In this document: one piece after another, positions 9,901-21,400 of the stretch | Layout: every line of letters begins with the position of its first letter | Position numbering within the stretch: position 1 is the stretch's first letter | Assembly: GCF_032854445.1 (NCBI RefSeq) | Contig: NC_088301.1 | Span: 27,202,402 to 27,266,401, forward strand | Source: Liolophura sinensis | Taxonomy: Eukaryota; Mollusca; Polyplacophora; Chitonida; Chitonidae | Reading direction: 5' to 3' | Length of the DNA stretch: 64,000 bases | Notes under the pieces: model-generated | What the model was told of the DNA's origin: nothing | What the model saw: the letters and a program-made list of their open reading frames with translations, nothing else | Databases searched by the model: none | Translations under genes and position numbers: made by a program

Positions 9901-12643
9901 GTACGCCTCTGGTGACCTCTCCCTCCAACTGATCGGACCGACCGGGGAATCAGCAGAAACCGACCTACACAGGTAAGTCTTGTGGCTGTATAGGACAGAC
10001 TTCTGCGCCCTTGCCTATAAATGTGTTCATGTCACATGTAAAGCACCGTGTAAATGATATGTCGGGTGGGTATAAAAAAAAAGAGCCGTTGTCTGAGTAG
10101 CCTGTACATAGGGTTAAAATGAAAACATAGCCTCAAAAACGCACGTTCCGGTGACCCACATAGCATCACCTATCAGGTGTCATGAGTAGAGCGCGCTCTG
10201 CACCTGTGTGACACGCGTCAATCAAGTGTCGTCTGAACAAATTGTCTGGCTCTAGTGTCAGAGAAACCTTTCTGCCAGATAGGAATTGATCACCTTTTCA
10301 AGTAAAACAAGATAGAACATCATTTTAAAATGTCCGGAACATGCGTTTTTTACTCTATTTTGATTTTGGTCCCTTGAACAGAAATTTTAAAGGATAAAAT
10401 TGAAATTTGGTCTGTATACTAAGGACGTAATGGCTTTTGAGTGTGTAAATTTTTAGAAGCTGACGTAAGAAGGTTTCGGAGATGTTAAGTGTCAAAGTAC
10501 GGCCCATTTTTTTATGCCCACCCGAGTATTTATACAAGATTGGCAGAGTCAATTCTCAACTATAAGTAGAGGAAACTTTTATATGGATTAATGGAGCTTC
10601 TGTATACAACGATGCTTAAACATATTTACCAATTATCTGGATCGAAACTGGGAGGTGGCACAAGCCTAACAAACTTTCTGTTGATGTGGCACTTGTAATG
10701 TTGTGAAAGATGAATATCAGGTTCCTACTTATTTGTTCATTGTATGAAAATTATTGAGAGAAATACATTTCCAAGTATGATACTGTCAATCCAGACAGAA
10801 GAAATTTTTTGAACTGCTGACTACAACTACTGTACAACAGTCACGAAGCTTGGCACTGTTTCTTGACAAATCTTCTGGATTAATGGAATCAGAAAGTCAT
10901 CTATTAACATGCATAGTGTATCACATGTTTATTAACAGTTGTATAGATATTACAAATATCTCCTATCGGAACTGATATGTTACGTGTTTGGGGGCCTCCG
11001 TGGCTCAGTTGGTTAGCGCGCTAGCGCAGCGTAATGACCCAGAAGTCTCTCATCAATGCGGTCCCTGTGAGTTCAAGTCCAGCTCATGCTGGCTTCCTCT
11101 CCGGCCGCACGTGGGAAGGTCTGCCAGCAACCTGCCGGTGGTCGTGAGTTTTCCCCGGGCTGTGCCCGTTTTCCACCCACCATAATGCTGGCCGCCGTCG
11201 TATAAGTGAAATATTCTTGAGTACGGCGTAAAACACCAATCAAATAAATAAATAAATGTTACATGTTTGTATGCTCATGAGCCATGGGCTTGATGCAATA
11301 ATAAACTATGTGTTTATAAACAAATGAGGGGAAAGCGACCGACGTGCGATCACCGACAACGCCGTTGTCAGGCAGGTTCCATCAATAGACGGTCAACTGA
11401 ATTTTGAACACCTTTTCGCACCGAATCATGCCCATGTTCACGCACCTCTATTATCTCCTATAGTTTCTTCCACTCACAAAAACAGGGCCAAGTTCCACAA
11501 AGATGTCATACATGTACGATAATCGCATCATATACCTATGCGTGTTACCCGCGTGTTAATTTTGCACGAGCTGAACTACTTTCGCACCGAGTGATCTTTC
11601 CTTGGGAAAGCCGTGCGAAAGTAGTTCCGCGCGTGCAAAATGTTCAGAGGATGGTGATACGAAAAAATATCAGGGAGCTCTGTATCAGGCGGGTAACACG
11701 CATAGGTATATGATAAATAGAGACTATCACACTGTGCTGATCTGCATCGTCGTATCTGCCCGCAGGACAATAGTACGCTAGTAGTGACGTACAAAATATC
11801 GTTCGAAAAAGGTGTCGTTCGACAATGGTACGATAAGAAATGTCGTACGTCACTTCGTGAAACTGGGCCCAGAATTTATTCCAGCGTTACTTAAATTAAC
11901 AAATTATTTGTTTGAATGATATAATGGTTTGTAGTATTTTATTTCAGGGAAAGACGAACGTTTCTGCGCAGCCGCGTTTACAGAGCCATCCTTCTGACAT
12001 CAGAAGACATTCGACCACTCTCCGCTATTCGATTACACTTTCAGAGCCATAGCTTTTTCGCGTGGAGCTCGGCGAAAATCACCATAGCCCGGGTATCTAT
12101 CACTGTGGGAAGTACCGGTCAGACGTGAGTATTGTGGCTTTAGTCGTATATAATGAAACGTAAGAAACTGTTGCCACAAGTGAAATTAAAATGCACCATT
12201 AATTTATAATCAACTGGATGATAGGAAAAGTTTAAAGAGCGCAATGAACGTTGATTCTGTATCCCGACACACTCTGTCTCCCTTATCGCAACATTGAATG
12301 TTGACCATTATGCAGATGGGGTGGCGTGACTATATACATTCATAGCACATGGTAGGCCCTATGATACTTTATCTTACTCTGCGCCATTTCTTCCTCCGTC
12401 TTTTAGTACTTGGTAAACATAAGAAAATGGTTTATTGCCAGCATAATGTACGCCAGTCGATCGTGACTTTTTCAAAAATTAATCTCAGTTTGACGTGAAC
12501 TTTTAGATAGCATCGTATTATGTTTCAAACAAAATGGTGTTTCTGTCCACAGAATACACTTTTGTCCGGACCAGCTGGAAATCTCAAGTGACCCTGTGAC
12601 CTTGTCAACAACATCGAATGACTCCGGCAGCTGTGAACCATGA
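280..12643 (+). CDS. Pancreatic-lipase-related protein with PLAT domain (nine exons, apparent one-base loss in exon 3)
   Basis: Predicted secreted triacylglycerol lipase or phospholipase. Exons read by eye: 280-325, 2883-3205, 4746-4973, 5978-6097, 7949-8074, 8802-9035, 9858-9972, 11948-12124, 12553-12643; junctions are GT-AG and the phases agree. Exon 1 gives a signal peptide ([16 protein letters not shown]). Exon 2 could instead start at 2856. Family marks: RLGCFSN near the mature N-terminus, KFIIHGF, the nucleophile elbow GHSLGAH (exon 3), the catalytic Asp in GLDPAEP (exon 4), the catalytic His in CSHSR (exon 6) with a lid loop before it, then two PLAT exons and a last exon ending in TGA. 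Total length is about 486 aa, usual for pancreatic lipases. Oddity: in exon 3 the reading [11 protein letters not shown] leaves frame at the G run 4774-4777; as read, a stop follows at 4824. One more base would restore [12 protein letters not shown], which matches the family. This is either an assembly or sequencing slip, or a recent null allele. All other exons look intact. Confidence 0.9.
813..900. repeat. (AT)n microsatellite
   Basis: About 88 bases of alternating A and T in intron 1 of lipase gene 1. The Ile-Tyr reading frames across it are artefacts. Confidence 0.95.
1536..1775. mobile_element. MITE-like foldback element, copy A
   Basis: A segment of about 240 bp in intron 1 of lipase gene 1. 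Its ends are inverted copies of each other: the left end reads ACTCTCAAAGAAATATTCTG and the right end, reverse complemented, reads CACTCAAAAAATTAATCTG, both followed by TTAA-rich sequence. It shares ends with the element at 7355-7600. No coding capacity. Confidence 0.7.
2213..2530. repeat. 80-bp tandem repeat, four copies
   Basis: Four near-identical units (starting near 2213, 2293, 2373 and 2453) containing AAGCCGTTTCAGCCATGGGC and a CATTCAGGACCATTAG core. Intronic minisatellite in lipase gene 1. Confidence 0.9.
4440..4690 (+). mobile_element. SINE of a second family, degenerate
   Basis: Ends in CATATGACTGGAAAATTGTT, a GTACGACGTCAAACCCCAAA-type 3' end and an (ACAT)n tail, typical of a common mollusc-type SINE. 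The body (GCACTTGACGGCATGGGC) recurs inverted near 22420-22485. Lies in intron 2 of lipase gene 1, just before exon 3. Confidence 0.55.
5228..5480 (-). mobile_element. tRNA-derived SINE, diverged
   Basis: On the plus strand it opens with GATTGGTGTTTTACGCCGTA and ends near a degenerate tRNA-like head, so the element runs on the minus strand. Intron 3 of lipase gene 1. Confidence 0.85.
5747..5955 (+). mobile_element. tRNA-derived SINE, 5' truncated
   Basis: Contains the B-box-like GAGTTCAAGTC, the conserved body (GTATAAGTGAAATATT) and an (AATA)n tail. It ends about 20 bases before the acceptor of exon 4 (5978) of lipase gene 1. Confidence 0.85.
6205..6915. repeat. 63-bp minisatellite in intron 4 of lipase gene 1
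   Basis: About 11 units of 63 bp carrying ACTCAAATACGTCAAGACCT and TTGTGTATTGCCTGTAACCG. Because 63 is a multiple of three and the unit lacks stops in several frames, long readings appear on both strands; these are artefacts. A three-unit block (189 bp) is repeated: 6412 onward matches 6601 onward. Confidence 0.95.
7150..7350 (+). mobile_element. SINE-like element, third family
   Basis: A tRNA-like head (A-box-like TGGTTCAGTGGTTAAGGTGC, B-box-like GGGATCAGTCCC) is followed by a body with CTCGGTGGTTTTAAGC and GTTCGTTAAAGATCACTTGCC. The body end resembles parts of the SINE at 61563-61850. It abuts the MITE at 7355. Confidence 0.55.
7355..7600. mobile_element. MITE-like foldback element, copy B
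   Basis: Long inverted ends of about 70 bp. The inner part GAGTGATGCTAGAATG occurs on the left at about 7400 and inverted on the right at about 7540; the outer ends are ACTCAAAAAATAAAT and ATTTTGTGTGT. Same family as 1536-1775. No coding capacity. Confidence 0.75.
7617..7735. repeat. 41-bp tandem repeat, about three copies
   Basis: Units of GGTAACTGGCCTAACATGGA followed by TGGTGGTTTTAA, in intron 4 of lipase gene 1. Confidence 0.85.
8091..8131 (+). mobile_element. SINE 3' end fragment
   Basis: Only the last 40 bases of the common SINE (CTTGAGTACGGCGTAAAACA plus the AATAAATA tail). It begins 17 bases after the donor site of exon 5 of lipase gene 1. Confidence 0.85.
8389..8654 (+). mobile_element. 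Full-length tRNA-derived SINE
   Basis: Head with A box (TGGCTCAGTTGGTTAGCGCG) and B box (GAGTTCAAGTCC), body ACCATAATGCTGACCGCCGT, tail (AATA)n. Possible target duplication TCAAACAAG on both sides, although the left copy is separated from the head by a G run. Intron 5 of lipase gene 1. Confidence 0.93.
10062..10525. mobile_element. Foldback (MITE-like) element of about 464 bp
   Basis: Ends are inverted copies: TCGGGTGGGTATAAAAAAA at the left and its near reverse complement (TTTTTTTATGCCCACCCGA) at the right. Both flanks carry TAT close to the ends, so a 3-bp target duplication is possible. Intron 7 of lipase gene 1. No reading frame of note. Confidence 0.6.
10991..11258 (+). mobile_element. 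Full-length tRNA-derived SINE with target duplication
   Basis: Complete copy from GGGGCCTCCGTGGCTCAGTT to the (AATA)n tail. Flanks TTACGTGTTTG (10980-10990) and TTACATGTTTG (11259-11269) are an 11-bp target duplication with one mismatch. Intron 7 of lipase gene 1. Confidence 0.95.
11485..11870. mobile_element. Nested palindromic (foldback) element
   Basis: Outer inverted ends GGGCCAAGTTCCACAAAG and, reverse complemented from the right, GGGCCCAGTTTCACGAAG. Inside, 11529-11552 and 11689-11712 are perfect 24-bp inverted copies, and 11574-11587 and 11613-11626 a further perfect 14-bp pair. No protein coding seen. Intron 7 of lipase gene 1, 78 bases before exon 8. Confidence 0.8.
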
Positions 12644-13570
12644 CGTCACCTCACCTTTCAAAGCTGTCATCAATGTCACGTTTTTGTTTAGTTAAATCTT
12701 ATTTGAACAAATGCTGTGTTCACACCGTTAACCTCGTACCAACGACTTGCAGAATTTAGCTAAAATCGCCATTTTCAGTATGATGAGTCGTTTTGAAGTT
12801 AGATCAATACTGCATATCGTGTGAGATAGAGCTTGTCCTATTTTCAAGTCATTAAGTTTCATATGATAAGTTGACTATTGAAATCTCGCGGATTTAGGCA
12901 AGGCTATTCTCGCATTAAGATTACCTATATATTGTTCATGAATATACATTACTGACCATTACCTGACCAATGGGAGACAATATCTTTATTTCGTCCTACC
13001 CCTCAAATTACCTTATCCTCAAATTTCATGTTCTCTCCAAATTTGTTTTGCCCTGTCAGCTGTCGTTGGCTCTACACGGAATTAAATCTCCAAGGATAAC
13101 TGGCAGTTTAAATCCCATTTTCTGCGCATGAGACTACTCGAACTCGTTGAAGACTACACGATATCCCTATCGCACATGCTCAATAGAAACGCACGTGTAT
13201 GTTGTCATGGCAACCGTTGATGAAGTGGAATCGTACCTATTGAGATCCAGTGCGAATGATAGTAACGGTCAAACCACGGAACCGGTACGCAGAGACAAGT
13301 TTTGCATGTCAAACCGAATATATAAGTATTAATATAAGTCACAAAGAATTTTCACAATCCATATAGGTCCTATAGGGAAATAATGATGTCAGACGATTGT
13401 ACCTTGGCTGCGGATTTGATTGGAATTTAACTCCATATACTCGAGCATATTTCACTTACACCACACCAGGACTTGACAATCCTTCGATAAACTTGGCGAC
13501 ATCATCGTTCCACGCATGCAGGGTCGACGTATATATACATGACGTATGTATATGCGGTGATGGAGAGGGG

Positions 13571-13815
13571 ACGGGACTCCTTGGACGAGTGGTTAGCATG
13601 CTAGCATAGAACAATTACTCGAGAGGCTCCACGGTTTCTGCGAGTTCAAATCCATACCATGCTGGTTTACTTTTGGGCCTTACGCAAGAAGGTCTATCAG
13701 CACCCCGTGGATGGTCGTGGGTTTCCACAGCTCGCTTTCCTCCAACCATAATACTGGTTGCCGTCGGATAAGTGGAGTATTCTTAAGTACGGCTTAAAAC
13801 GCCAATGAAATAATA
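13571..13815 (+). mobile_element. tRNA-derived SINE, diverged
   Basis: Recognisable from head (GGACGAGTGGTTAGCATGC), B box (GAGTTCAAATCC) and 3' end (AGTACGGCTTAAAACGCCAA), but more diverged than the full copies, so probably older. Confidence 0.8.
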
Positions 13816-14337
13816 GATATGTTATATATATTCCGTTCATTTCCGACCCCAGCAAACTTTGGACAAAAGCATATAGCAAATACAGGAATTTTACACCTCA
13901 GCAATGGGGAGTTTATAGGAAATGTTTGGAAAAAATTGGGAGCATTTATATGAATAGAAAGCGAATATAAGCATCATGCCCCAGGTTAAGCGGTATTAGA
14001 TACAGTTTGAAAATGACGAGCGTTACAGACCCTAACCGATCAGATTGTGATTCAAAAGTAACGGACGATTACGTCTTTCCCGTTAATATGTAAGGATCTC
14101 ATACTACAAGAACTGCACAAACACTATAATCATATTAGCTTCCAAACTCGTTTAAAGACTGTGGCACCACCCTTTTTATTCATAACGAATAAAAAATTAA
14201 GAACAGAAATCAAGATGGGCTGAACGTCATGAAGACAAGAAGTTTTTTGTGCATAGAGAACATTGCTGGTGGACTTCAGTCGAAAGGATGCCTCACTCAG
14301 TAGAAACCTGCTGATACTCGTGGGTAAACCCTTTGCA

Positions 14338-14410
14338 CTGCCACAATGTTGACCGCCGTCGTAAAAGTGAAGTATTCTTGAGTACGGTGTAAAACTCCAA
14401 TCAGATAAAT
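14338..14410 (+). mobile_element. SINE 3' fragment
   Basis: Contains GACCGCCGTCGTAAAAGTGA, CTTGAGTACGGTGTAAAACT and a short AAATAA tail. Confidence 0.85.
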
Positions 14411-14699
14411 AACTCAGCAGACACCTGTCTTGTAACACTTGTAACACTTTTACGGATAACTGGAAAGTCCTTTTCGACATCGCTTTTGCCACGAGAAAGT
14501 GCCAACATGATGGTTCCAATTTTCTGATCAGAATATTTGTCCATCTATAGTGCTATACAATTCAAAGGCTTTTGCCCAATAGTTCCCAACTATACCTCCA
14601 TTTTCATCCCTTTCTTGAGACCAGTTCTCAGGCATACTTTATCTAAAGTAAAACCACCATTCATCATGTAAACGGTCATCTCCTGAAGTTAACAGCAGG

Positions 14700-14958
14700 A
14701 TTTATTTATTTATTTGATTTACGCCGTACTCAAGAATATTTCACTTATACAACCGCGGTCAGCATTATGGTGGGTGGAAACCGGGCACAGCCCGGGGGAA
14801 ACCCACGACCATCCGCAGGTTGGTGACAGACCTTCCCATGTGCGGCCGGAGAGGAAGCCAGTATGAGCTGGACTTGATCTCACAGCGACCGCCTTGGTGA
14901 GAGACTCCTGGGTCATTACGCTGCGCTAGCGCGCTGACCAACTGAGCCACGGAGGACC
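14700..14958 (-). mobile_element. Full-length tRNA-derived SINE
   Basis: On the plus strand it starts with (TTTA)n and ATTTACGCCGTACTCAAGAA and ends with the inverted head AACTGAGCCACGGAGG. Confidence 0.93.
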
Positions 14959-15189
14959 TTTAACAGCAGGAACAGACTTTTTCTGAAACATGGGGCCAGT
15001 AAGCGTGCAGTGTTCAAACATTTGGCATTCTTCATAACATCACGGGCCAAAGATGGCTTACTCTGTAGACTTTGTATGTCAGCTTGGCAGAACTTTTTAG
15101 GCCCTAAACAGACCCTTTTAATGGGTTTTTAACTTATGCCTGTGTCATCACCAACACGGGTCCAAGCAACAGTTGATAGCTGGACGGTG

Positions 15190-16055
15190 GAGAATAGACA
15201 GATAAGGATGTAATTCAAAGGACGTCATAGGCAATGGAGAATAAACAACAAAAATTCAACTGACACAGTATGATAGACAATGGACAAACCTCGACAAAGA
15301 TTGCAATTTGCGTGGGGTGATAGACAAAACGACAATGACAAAAGAAGGCAATCTACTTCAAGGGAAGATAGACAATGAAGAATAAATTACAAAGAATGGA
15401 ATGGACATGAGATAATAGACAATGGAGAATGTGCGACAAAGAATGCAATGGGCAAGGGATGAGAGACAATGGAGAATATACGACAAAGAATGCAATGGGA
15501 ATGGGATGAGAGACAATGGAGAATATACGACAAAGAATGCAATGGACATGGGATGAAAGACAATGGAAAATATACGACAAAGAATGCAATGGGAATGGGA
15601 TGAGAGACAATGGAGAATATACGACAAAGAATGCAATGGCCATGGGATCGTAGGCCATGGATTTATTTATTTATTTATTTGATTGGTGTTTTACGCCGTA
15701 CTCAAGAATATTTCATTTTTAGGACGCTGGCAAGCATTATGGTGGAAGGAAACCGCGCAGAGGCCGGGGGAAACCAACGGCCAGGTTTCTGGGATAGGCT
15801 ATGGAGAATAAACAACAAAGAATACAATGGACATGGGATGACAGACTATAGAAAATAAACAAAGAATGCAGGTAATATGGGTAATAAATATGGGAAATCA
15901 ACAAGCAAAGAATGTAAAAAAAAACACAGGATGGTAGATAATAAGAATAAACGACAAATATTGCAAGAGGACAGCACAGACAATGGAGAATGAACAAAGA
16001 ATGGAATGGACATGGCCCACGGAATGCTGGACATTGGAGAATTAATGACAAAAGA
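15190..16055. repeat. 47-bp repeat field, split by a SINE
   Basis: Units of 47 bp (AATGGAGAATATACGACAAA plus GAATGCAATGGGAATGGG) are regular from 15421 to 15655 (15421, 15468, 15515, 15562, 15609). More diverged units lie on both sides, including after the SINE at 15660-15790. Long minus-strand readings here are artefacts. Confidence 0.85.
15660..15790 (-). mobile_element. SINE fragment inserted in the 47-bp repeat field
   Basis: Starts with (TTTA)n GATTGGTGTTTTACGCCGTA on the plus strand and stops within the body near GGGGGAAACCAACGG, so the tRNA head is missing. Confidence 0.85.
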
Positions 16056-16271
16056 ATGAATGAATTATTAAGGCTAAACGCCACGTTGCCAATATGTCAC
16101 CCATATCGTGGCGATAATGATTTGATTGATTTGTTTTTGATTTGTGTATTCACCAATTACATGTAAATAAGTCTGTAAAAAATGGTAAAGTACCAAACCT
16201 GCTTCAAACAAATGGATTATGAATAGAATTAAACTATGTTGAAGAGTAAATGGCGGGCATAGAAACCAATG

Positions 16272-19262
16272 CAAATCATAATCACAGTTGTGAACAAATC
16301 ATAATCACAGTTGTGAAGAAATCATAATCACAGATGTGAACAAATCATAATCACAGTTGTGGTCAAATCATAATCACAGTTGTCAACAAATCATAACCAC
16401 AGGTGTGAACAAATCATCATCACAGTTGTGAACAAATTATAATCACAGATGTGAGCAAATCATAATCACAGTTGTGAACAAATCATAACCACAGTTGTGA
16501 GCAAATCATAATCACAGTTGTGAACAAATCATAATCACAGATGTGAACAAATCATAACCACAATTGTGAACAAGTCACAATCGCAGTTGTCATCAAATCA
16601 TAATCACAGTTGTGAACAAACCATAATCACAGTTGTGAACAAATCATAACCACAGTTGTGAACAAATCATAATCACAGACGCAAACAAATCATAATCACA
16701 GGTGTGAACAAATCATAATCACAGTTGTGAACAAATCATAATCACAGATGTGAGCAAATCATAATCACAGTTGTGAACAAATCATAACCACAGTTGTGAG
16801 TAAATCATAATCACAGTTGTGAGCAAATCATAACCACAGATGTGAACAAATCATAATCACAGTTGTGAACAAATCATAATCACAGTTGTGAACAAATCAT
16901 AATCACAGTTGTGAGAAAATCATAATCACAGACGCAAACAAATCATAATCACAGGTGTGAACAAATCATAATGACAGTTGTGAGCAAATCATAATCACAG
17001 TTGTCAACAAATCATAATCACAGTTGTGAGCAAATCATAACCACAGATGTGAGCAAATCATAATCACAGTTGTGAACAAATCATAATCACAGATGTGAAC
17101 AAATCATAACCACAATTGTGAACAAGTTATAATCGCAGTTGTCATCAAATCATAATCACAGTTGTGAACAAACCATAATCACAGTTGTGAACAAATCATA
17201 ACCACAGTTGTGAACAAATCATAATCACAGACGCAAACAAATCATAATCACAGGTGTGAACAAATCATAATCACAGTTGTGAACAAATCATAATCACAGA
17301 TGTGAGCAAATCATAATCACAGTTGTGAACAAATCATAACCACAGTTGTGAGCAAATCATAATCACAGTTGTGAGCAAATCATATTCACAGATGTGAACA
17401 AATCATAATTACAGTTGTAAACAAATCATAACCACAGTTGTGAGCAAATCATAATCACAGTTGTGAACAAATCATAATTACAGTTGTTAACAAATCATCA
17501 TCACAGTTGTGAATAAATCATAATCACAGTTGTGAACAAACCATAATCACAGTTGTGAGCAAATCATAATCACAGTTGTGCACAAATCATAATCACAGAT
17601 GTGAACAAATCATAATCACAGTTGTGAACAAATCATAATCACAGTTGTGACCAAATCATAATCACAGTTGTAAACAAATCATAATCACAGTTGTGAACAA
17701 ATCATAATCACAGATGTGAACAAATCATAACCACAATACCACAATTGTGACCAAATCATAATCACAGTTGTGACCAAATCATAATCACAGTTGTGACCAA
17801 ATCATAATCACAGTTGTTAACAAATCATCATCACAGTTGTGAGCAAATTATAATCACAGTTGTGTACAAATCATATCACAGTTGTGAGCAAATCATAATC
17901 ACAGTTGTGAGCAAATCATCATCACAGTTGTGAACAAATCATAATCACAGTTGTCAACAAATCATAACCACAGTTGTGAGTAAATCATAATCACAGTTGT
18001 GAGCAAATCATATTCACAGATGTGAACAAATCATAATCACAGTTGTAAACAAATCATAACCACAGTTGTGAGCAAATCATAATCACAGTTGTGAAGAAAT
18101 CATAATTACAGTTGTTAACAAATCATCATCACAGTTGTGAACAAATCATAATCACAGTTGTGAGCAAATCATAATCACAGTTGTGAGCAAATCATTATCA
18201 CAGTTGTGCACAAATCATAATCACAGTTGTGAGCAAATCATAATTACAGTTGTGAACAAATCATAATCACAGCTGTGAACAAATCATAATCACAGTTGTG
18301 AACAAATCATAATCACAGTTGTGAGCAAATCATCATCACAGTTGTGAACAAATCATAACCACAGTTGTGAACAAATCATAATCACAGACGCAAACAAATC
18401 ATAATCACAGGTGTGAACAAATCATAATCACAGTTGTGAGCAAATCATAATCACAGTTGTGAGCAAATCATATTCACAGATGTGAACAAATCATAATTAC
18501 AGTTGTAAACAAATCATAACCACAGTTGTGAGCAAATCATAACCACAATACCACAATTGTGACCAAATCATAATCACAGTTGTGACCAAATCATAATCAC
18601 AGTTGTGAACAAATCATAATCACAGTTGTTAACAAATCATCATCACAGTTGTGAGCAAATTATAATCACAGTTGTGTACAAATCATATCACAGTTGTGAG
18701 CAAATCATAATCACAGTTGTGAGCAAATCATCATCACAGTTGTGAACAAATCATAATCACAGTTGTCAACAAATCATAACCACAGTTGTGAGAAAATCAT
18801 AATCACAGACGCAAACAAATCATAATCACAGGTGTGAACAAGTCATAATCACAGTTGTGAGCAAATCATAATCACAGTTGTGAACAAATCATAATCACAG
18901 TTGTGAACAAATCATAATCACAGCTGTGAACAAATCATAATCACAGCTGTGAACAAACCATAATCACACTTGTGAACAAATCATATTCACAGTTGTGAGC
19001 AAGTCATAATCACAGTTGTGGTCAAATCATACTCACAGTTGTGAATAAATCATAATCACAGCTGTGAACAAATCATAATCACAGTTGTCAACAAATCATA
19101 ACCACAGCTGTGAACAAATCATAATCACAGTTGTGAACAAATCATAATCGCAGTTGTGGGCAAATCATAATCACAGTTTTGAACAAATTATAATCACATT
19201 TGTGAACAAATCATAATCACAGTTGTGAGCAAATCAAAATTACAGTTCTGAGCAAATCACAG
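16272..19262. repeat. 23-bp minisatellite array of about 3 kb
   Basis: About 130 head-to-tail units of CAAATCATAATCACAGTTGT followed by GAA, with few breaks. Unit variants (GATGTG, GGTGTG, AACCACAG, CAGACGCAAA) recur in the same order, showing block duplications. A run carrying CCACAATACCACAATTGTG occurs near 17733 and again near 18545, so a segment of about 812 bp was copied. The CAGACGCAAACAAATC variant appears five times (near 16676, 16930, 17228, 18386 and 18805). Not a CRISPR: there are no unique spacers and the host is eukaryotic. Confidence 0.97.
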
Positions 19263-19269
19263 TAATAAT

Positions 19270-21400
19270 CAAATGACTATTAGTAATAATATATTTGGCG
19301 TGAATAAATGTGAGATGGAGTTTTATATGTTAGATAGCAAAACAGACTTCATTATACTCTTTATTATACTCTTAAGATAATGAATCACAATACTTCAAGT
19401 GAGAGGGCAAGTTATTCCAGACATTTGGACCTTGTATTCTGCAAGTATAAAATGAGAGGTTACTGTTAATGAAGGGTCTTTCGACGTTATACAAGGCAGC
19501 TCTGTTTGGATACATACATGTTTCTGATAGTCTAACGAAATATGTTCTGAAAGAGAATTGGTAAAGTTTCAGGATGATGGAAAAATTTGTAAGTTAACTG
19601 AGACATGAAAAATTTGATGAGACAATACAGTGGGAATATTTTTTGTTGAACAAAAAGTGGATTAGAGTGTGCGAGTACAGCGGAGAGTGTAATAATACGT
19701 AAAGCTCTTTTCTGCTGAGCGATTAAAGGTAATAAATGGGTTTTATAAGTATCTCCCCAGAGAAGCTTACAGTATGACTGATGCGGATAAATGAGGGAAT
19801 AGTACAAAAGCGCATAGTATTTTCGTTTTCAGATTTTCCTTAATATGATTTATAATCCCAATATAATTTCTGGACACTTTCTTACAGACCTCACTTCTGT
19901 GTGTTTTTGAATTTAGTCTACTATTGAAAATTACCCCTAGAAATTTAAATGGGTCAATGCATTTTATTAGTACTGCTAGTAACTTTAGGTTTGGAATATT
20001 TAAGGTACTGCTATGGTGGAAATGAACGCATTTAGTATTTTTAATATTAAGAGAATGTTTATTAGAACAAAGCCAAGTGTGAAGATTATCTAATCCATCG
20101 GAAGTCAGGGTAAACAAATCTTGAAAATCATCACTGGAGACAAAACCACTGGAGTCAAGTGCAAACAAGAGGGTTTCCAGAAGTGGGCATGCTTTTGATA
20201 TGTCATTGATGTACATGTATATACGGAACAATACAGGTGCCAGTATTGATCCTTGCGGCACACCACATGTTATTTGTGAAACAGAAGAAGCAGTGTTTTT
20301 GACTGGGACACATTGTTCCTTACCAGTTATGTAGCTTTTTAACCAATCATTAACTTTCTCCCAAAAGCTTCTGATTTATTCAATAATATATTACGGTCCA
20401 CAGTGTCAAAGGCTTTAGAGAGGTTTAAAAGATAGAGTGTTTCTTATTTTCTTTGGCATAAATCATTTTTTTCATAGAGAGCTGCCAGAGAGGTAAACTG
20501 CAAAGAGCGCAATCCAAACTAACATTCACTAAGCAGACTGTGGGGTTCAAGAAACTTTGTCATTTTATTAACAGCAATCTTATCCCAGATTTTATTAAAA
20601 CACGAACGAACAGAAACAGGTCTATAATTCTCAAAGGCTTTCACTATATTTTATAAACTGGTGTTACCTTTGCAATTTTCATCACATCCGGAAAAAATCC
20701 AGTTTGGAAGGAATATTTGACATACCTGTATGTGCAAGTGGGGTAGGCAACTTCTCTGCAACCAGTTTGACTAGGGAGGTTTTTATACCACCTAGACCAG
20801 TTGAACCGTTTTCCAGGTCCATAATTATGTGATAAACATCCTCAGCTGCGTAACTTTCGAAGTAGAAGTGGTTCAGAAAAGTTTCAATCAAACAACCGTG
20901 CGGCCTGCCACAGTTCATAAATAATTATTATATCCTTTAGCAATTCTGATCCTCTTGGGGATCAGAGAATAATTCTCCATTAATATGAAAACGTTTAGGT
21001 AAATCTAGACGTCTTTTTGTATTTGTTAAATCATTTATTAATTTCCATGTGTCTTTAATATCATTGTTAACATAATTGAATTTGTTTTCATAATAAGACC
21101 GTTTTGCAGTTCGGAGAGTATGATTTAGCCTGTTTCTATATAATCTGTATGTTTTAGAAACAGACGGATCATTTGAACGTGAATGCCGCTTATATAATTT
21201 GTTTTTCCCTCCATTTACTGATATCTTAATAGAACGTGAAATCCACGGTTTTGTGTTGTTGCTCTTGACTGGGCCAGAAGTTATTGGAAACAGTTTCATA
21301 AATAGGGGTAACGCACTACGGGCTCGATTAGGATCTTGGATCTCACTGAAAGTAGTGTCCCATTGTGATTCATTAATTTTTGCTTAAAATTATCTTCACG
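19270..21400 (-). mobile_element. LINE (CR1/L2-like), 5' truncated and decayed
   Basis: Minus-strand readings carry, in order, a pre-RT region (NNTKPWISRSIK, YRNRLNHTLRTAKRSYYENKF; 20937-21299), a next block (20682-20918), the reverse transcriptase core (MPQGSILAPVLF to KFLGVIF; 19767-20261) and the C-terminal part (YYSLIYPHQSYCKLLWGDTY, QQKRALRII, AHSNPLF; 19532-19807). These are typical of the CR1/L2 branch of the Jockey superfamily. The pieces lie in different frames, and the catalytic FADD site reads FALDS, so it cannot be active. The endonuclease domain is absent. The 3' end lies against the 23-bp array. Confidence 0.85.

Larger units (their letters stand above)
12644..15189. other. Gene-free stretch downstream of lipase gene 1
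   Basis: I see no coding exon and no clear AATAAA signal close to the lipase stop. The identified contents are the three SINE copies listed separately. Confidence 0.5.

Noticed and set aside
15353-16084. Minus-strand readings rich in Ser, Leu, Cys and His
   Set aside because: Artefact of the 47-bp repeat field.
16272-19262. CRISPR-like look of evenly spaced short repeats
   Set aside because: Direct tandem units with no unique spacers, in an intron-bearing eukaryotic genome.
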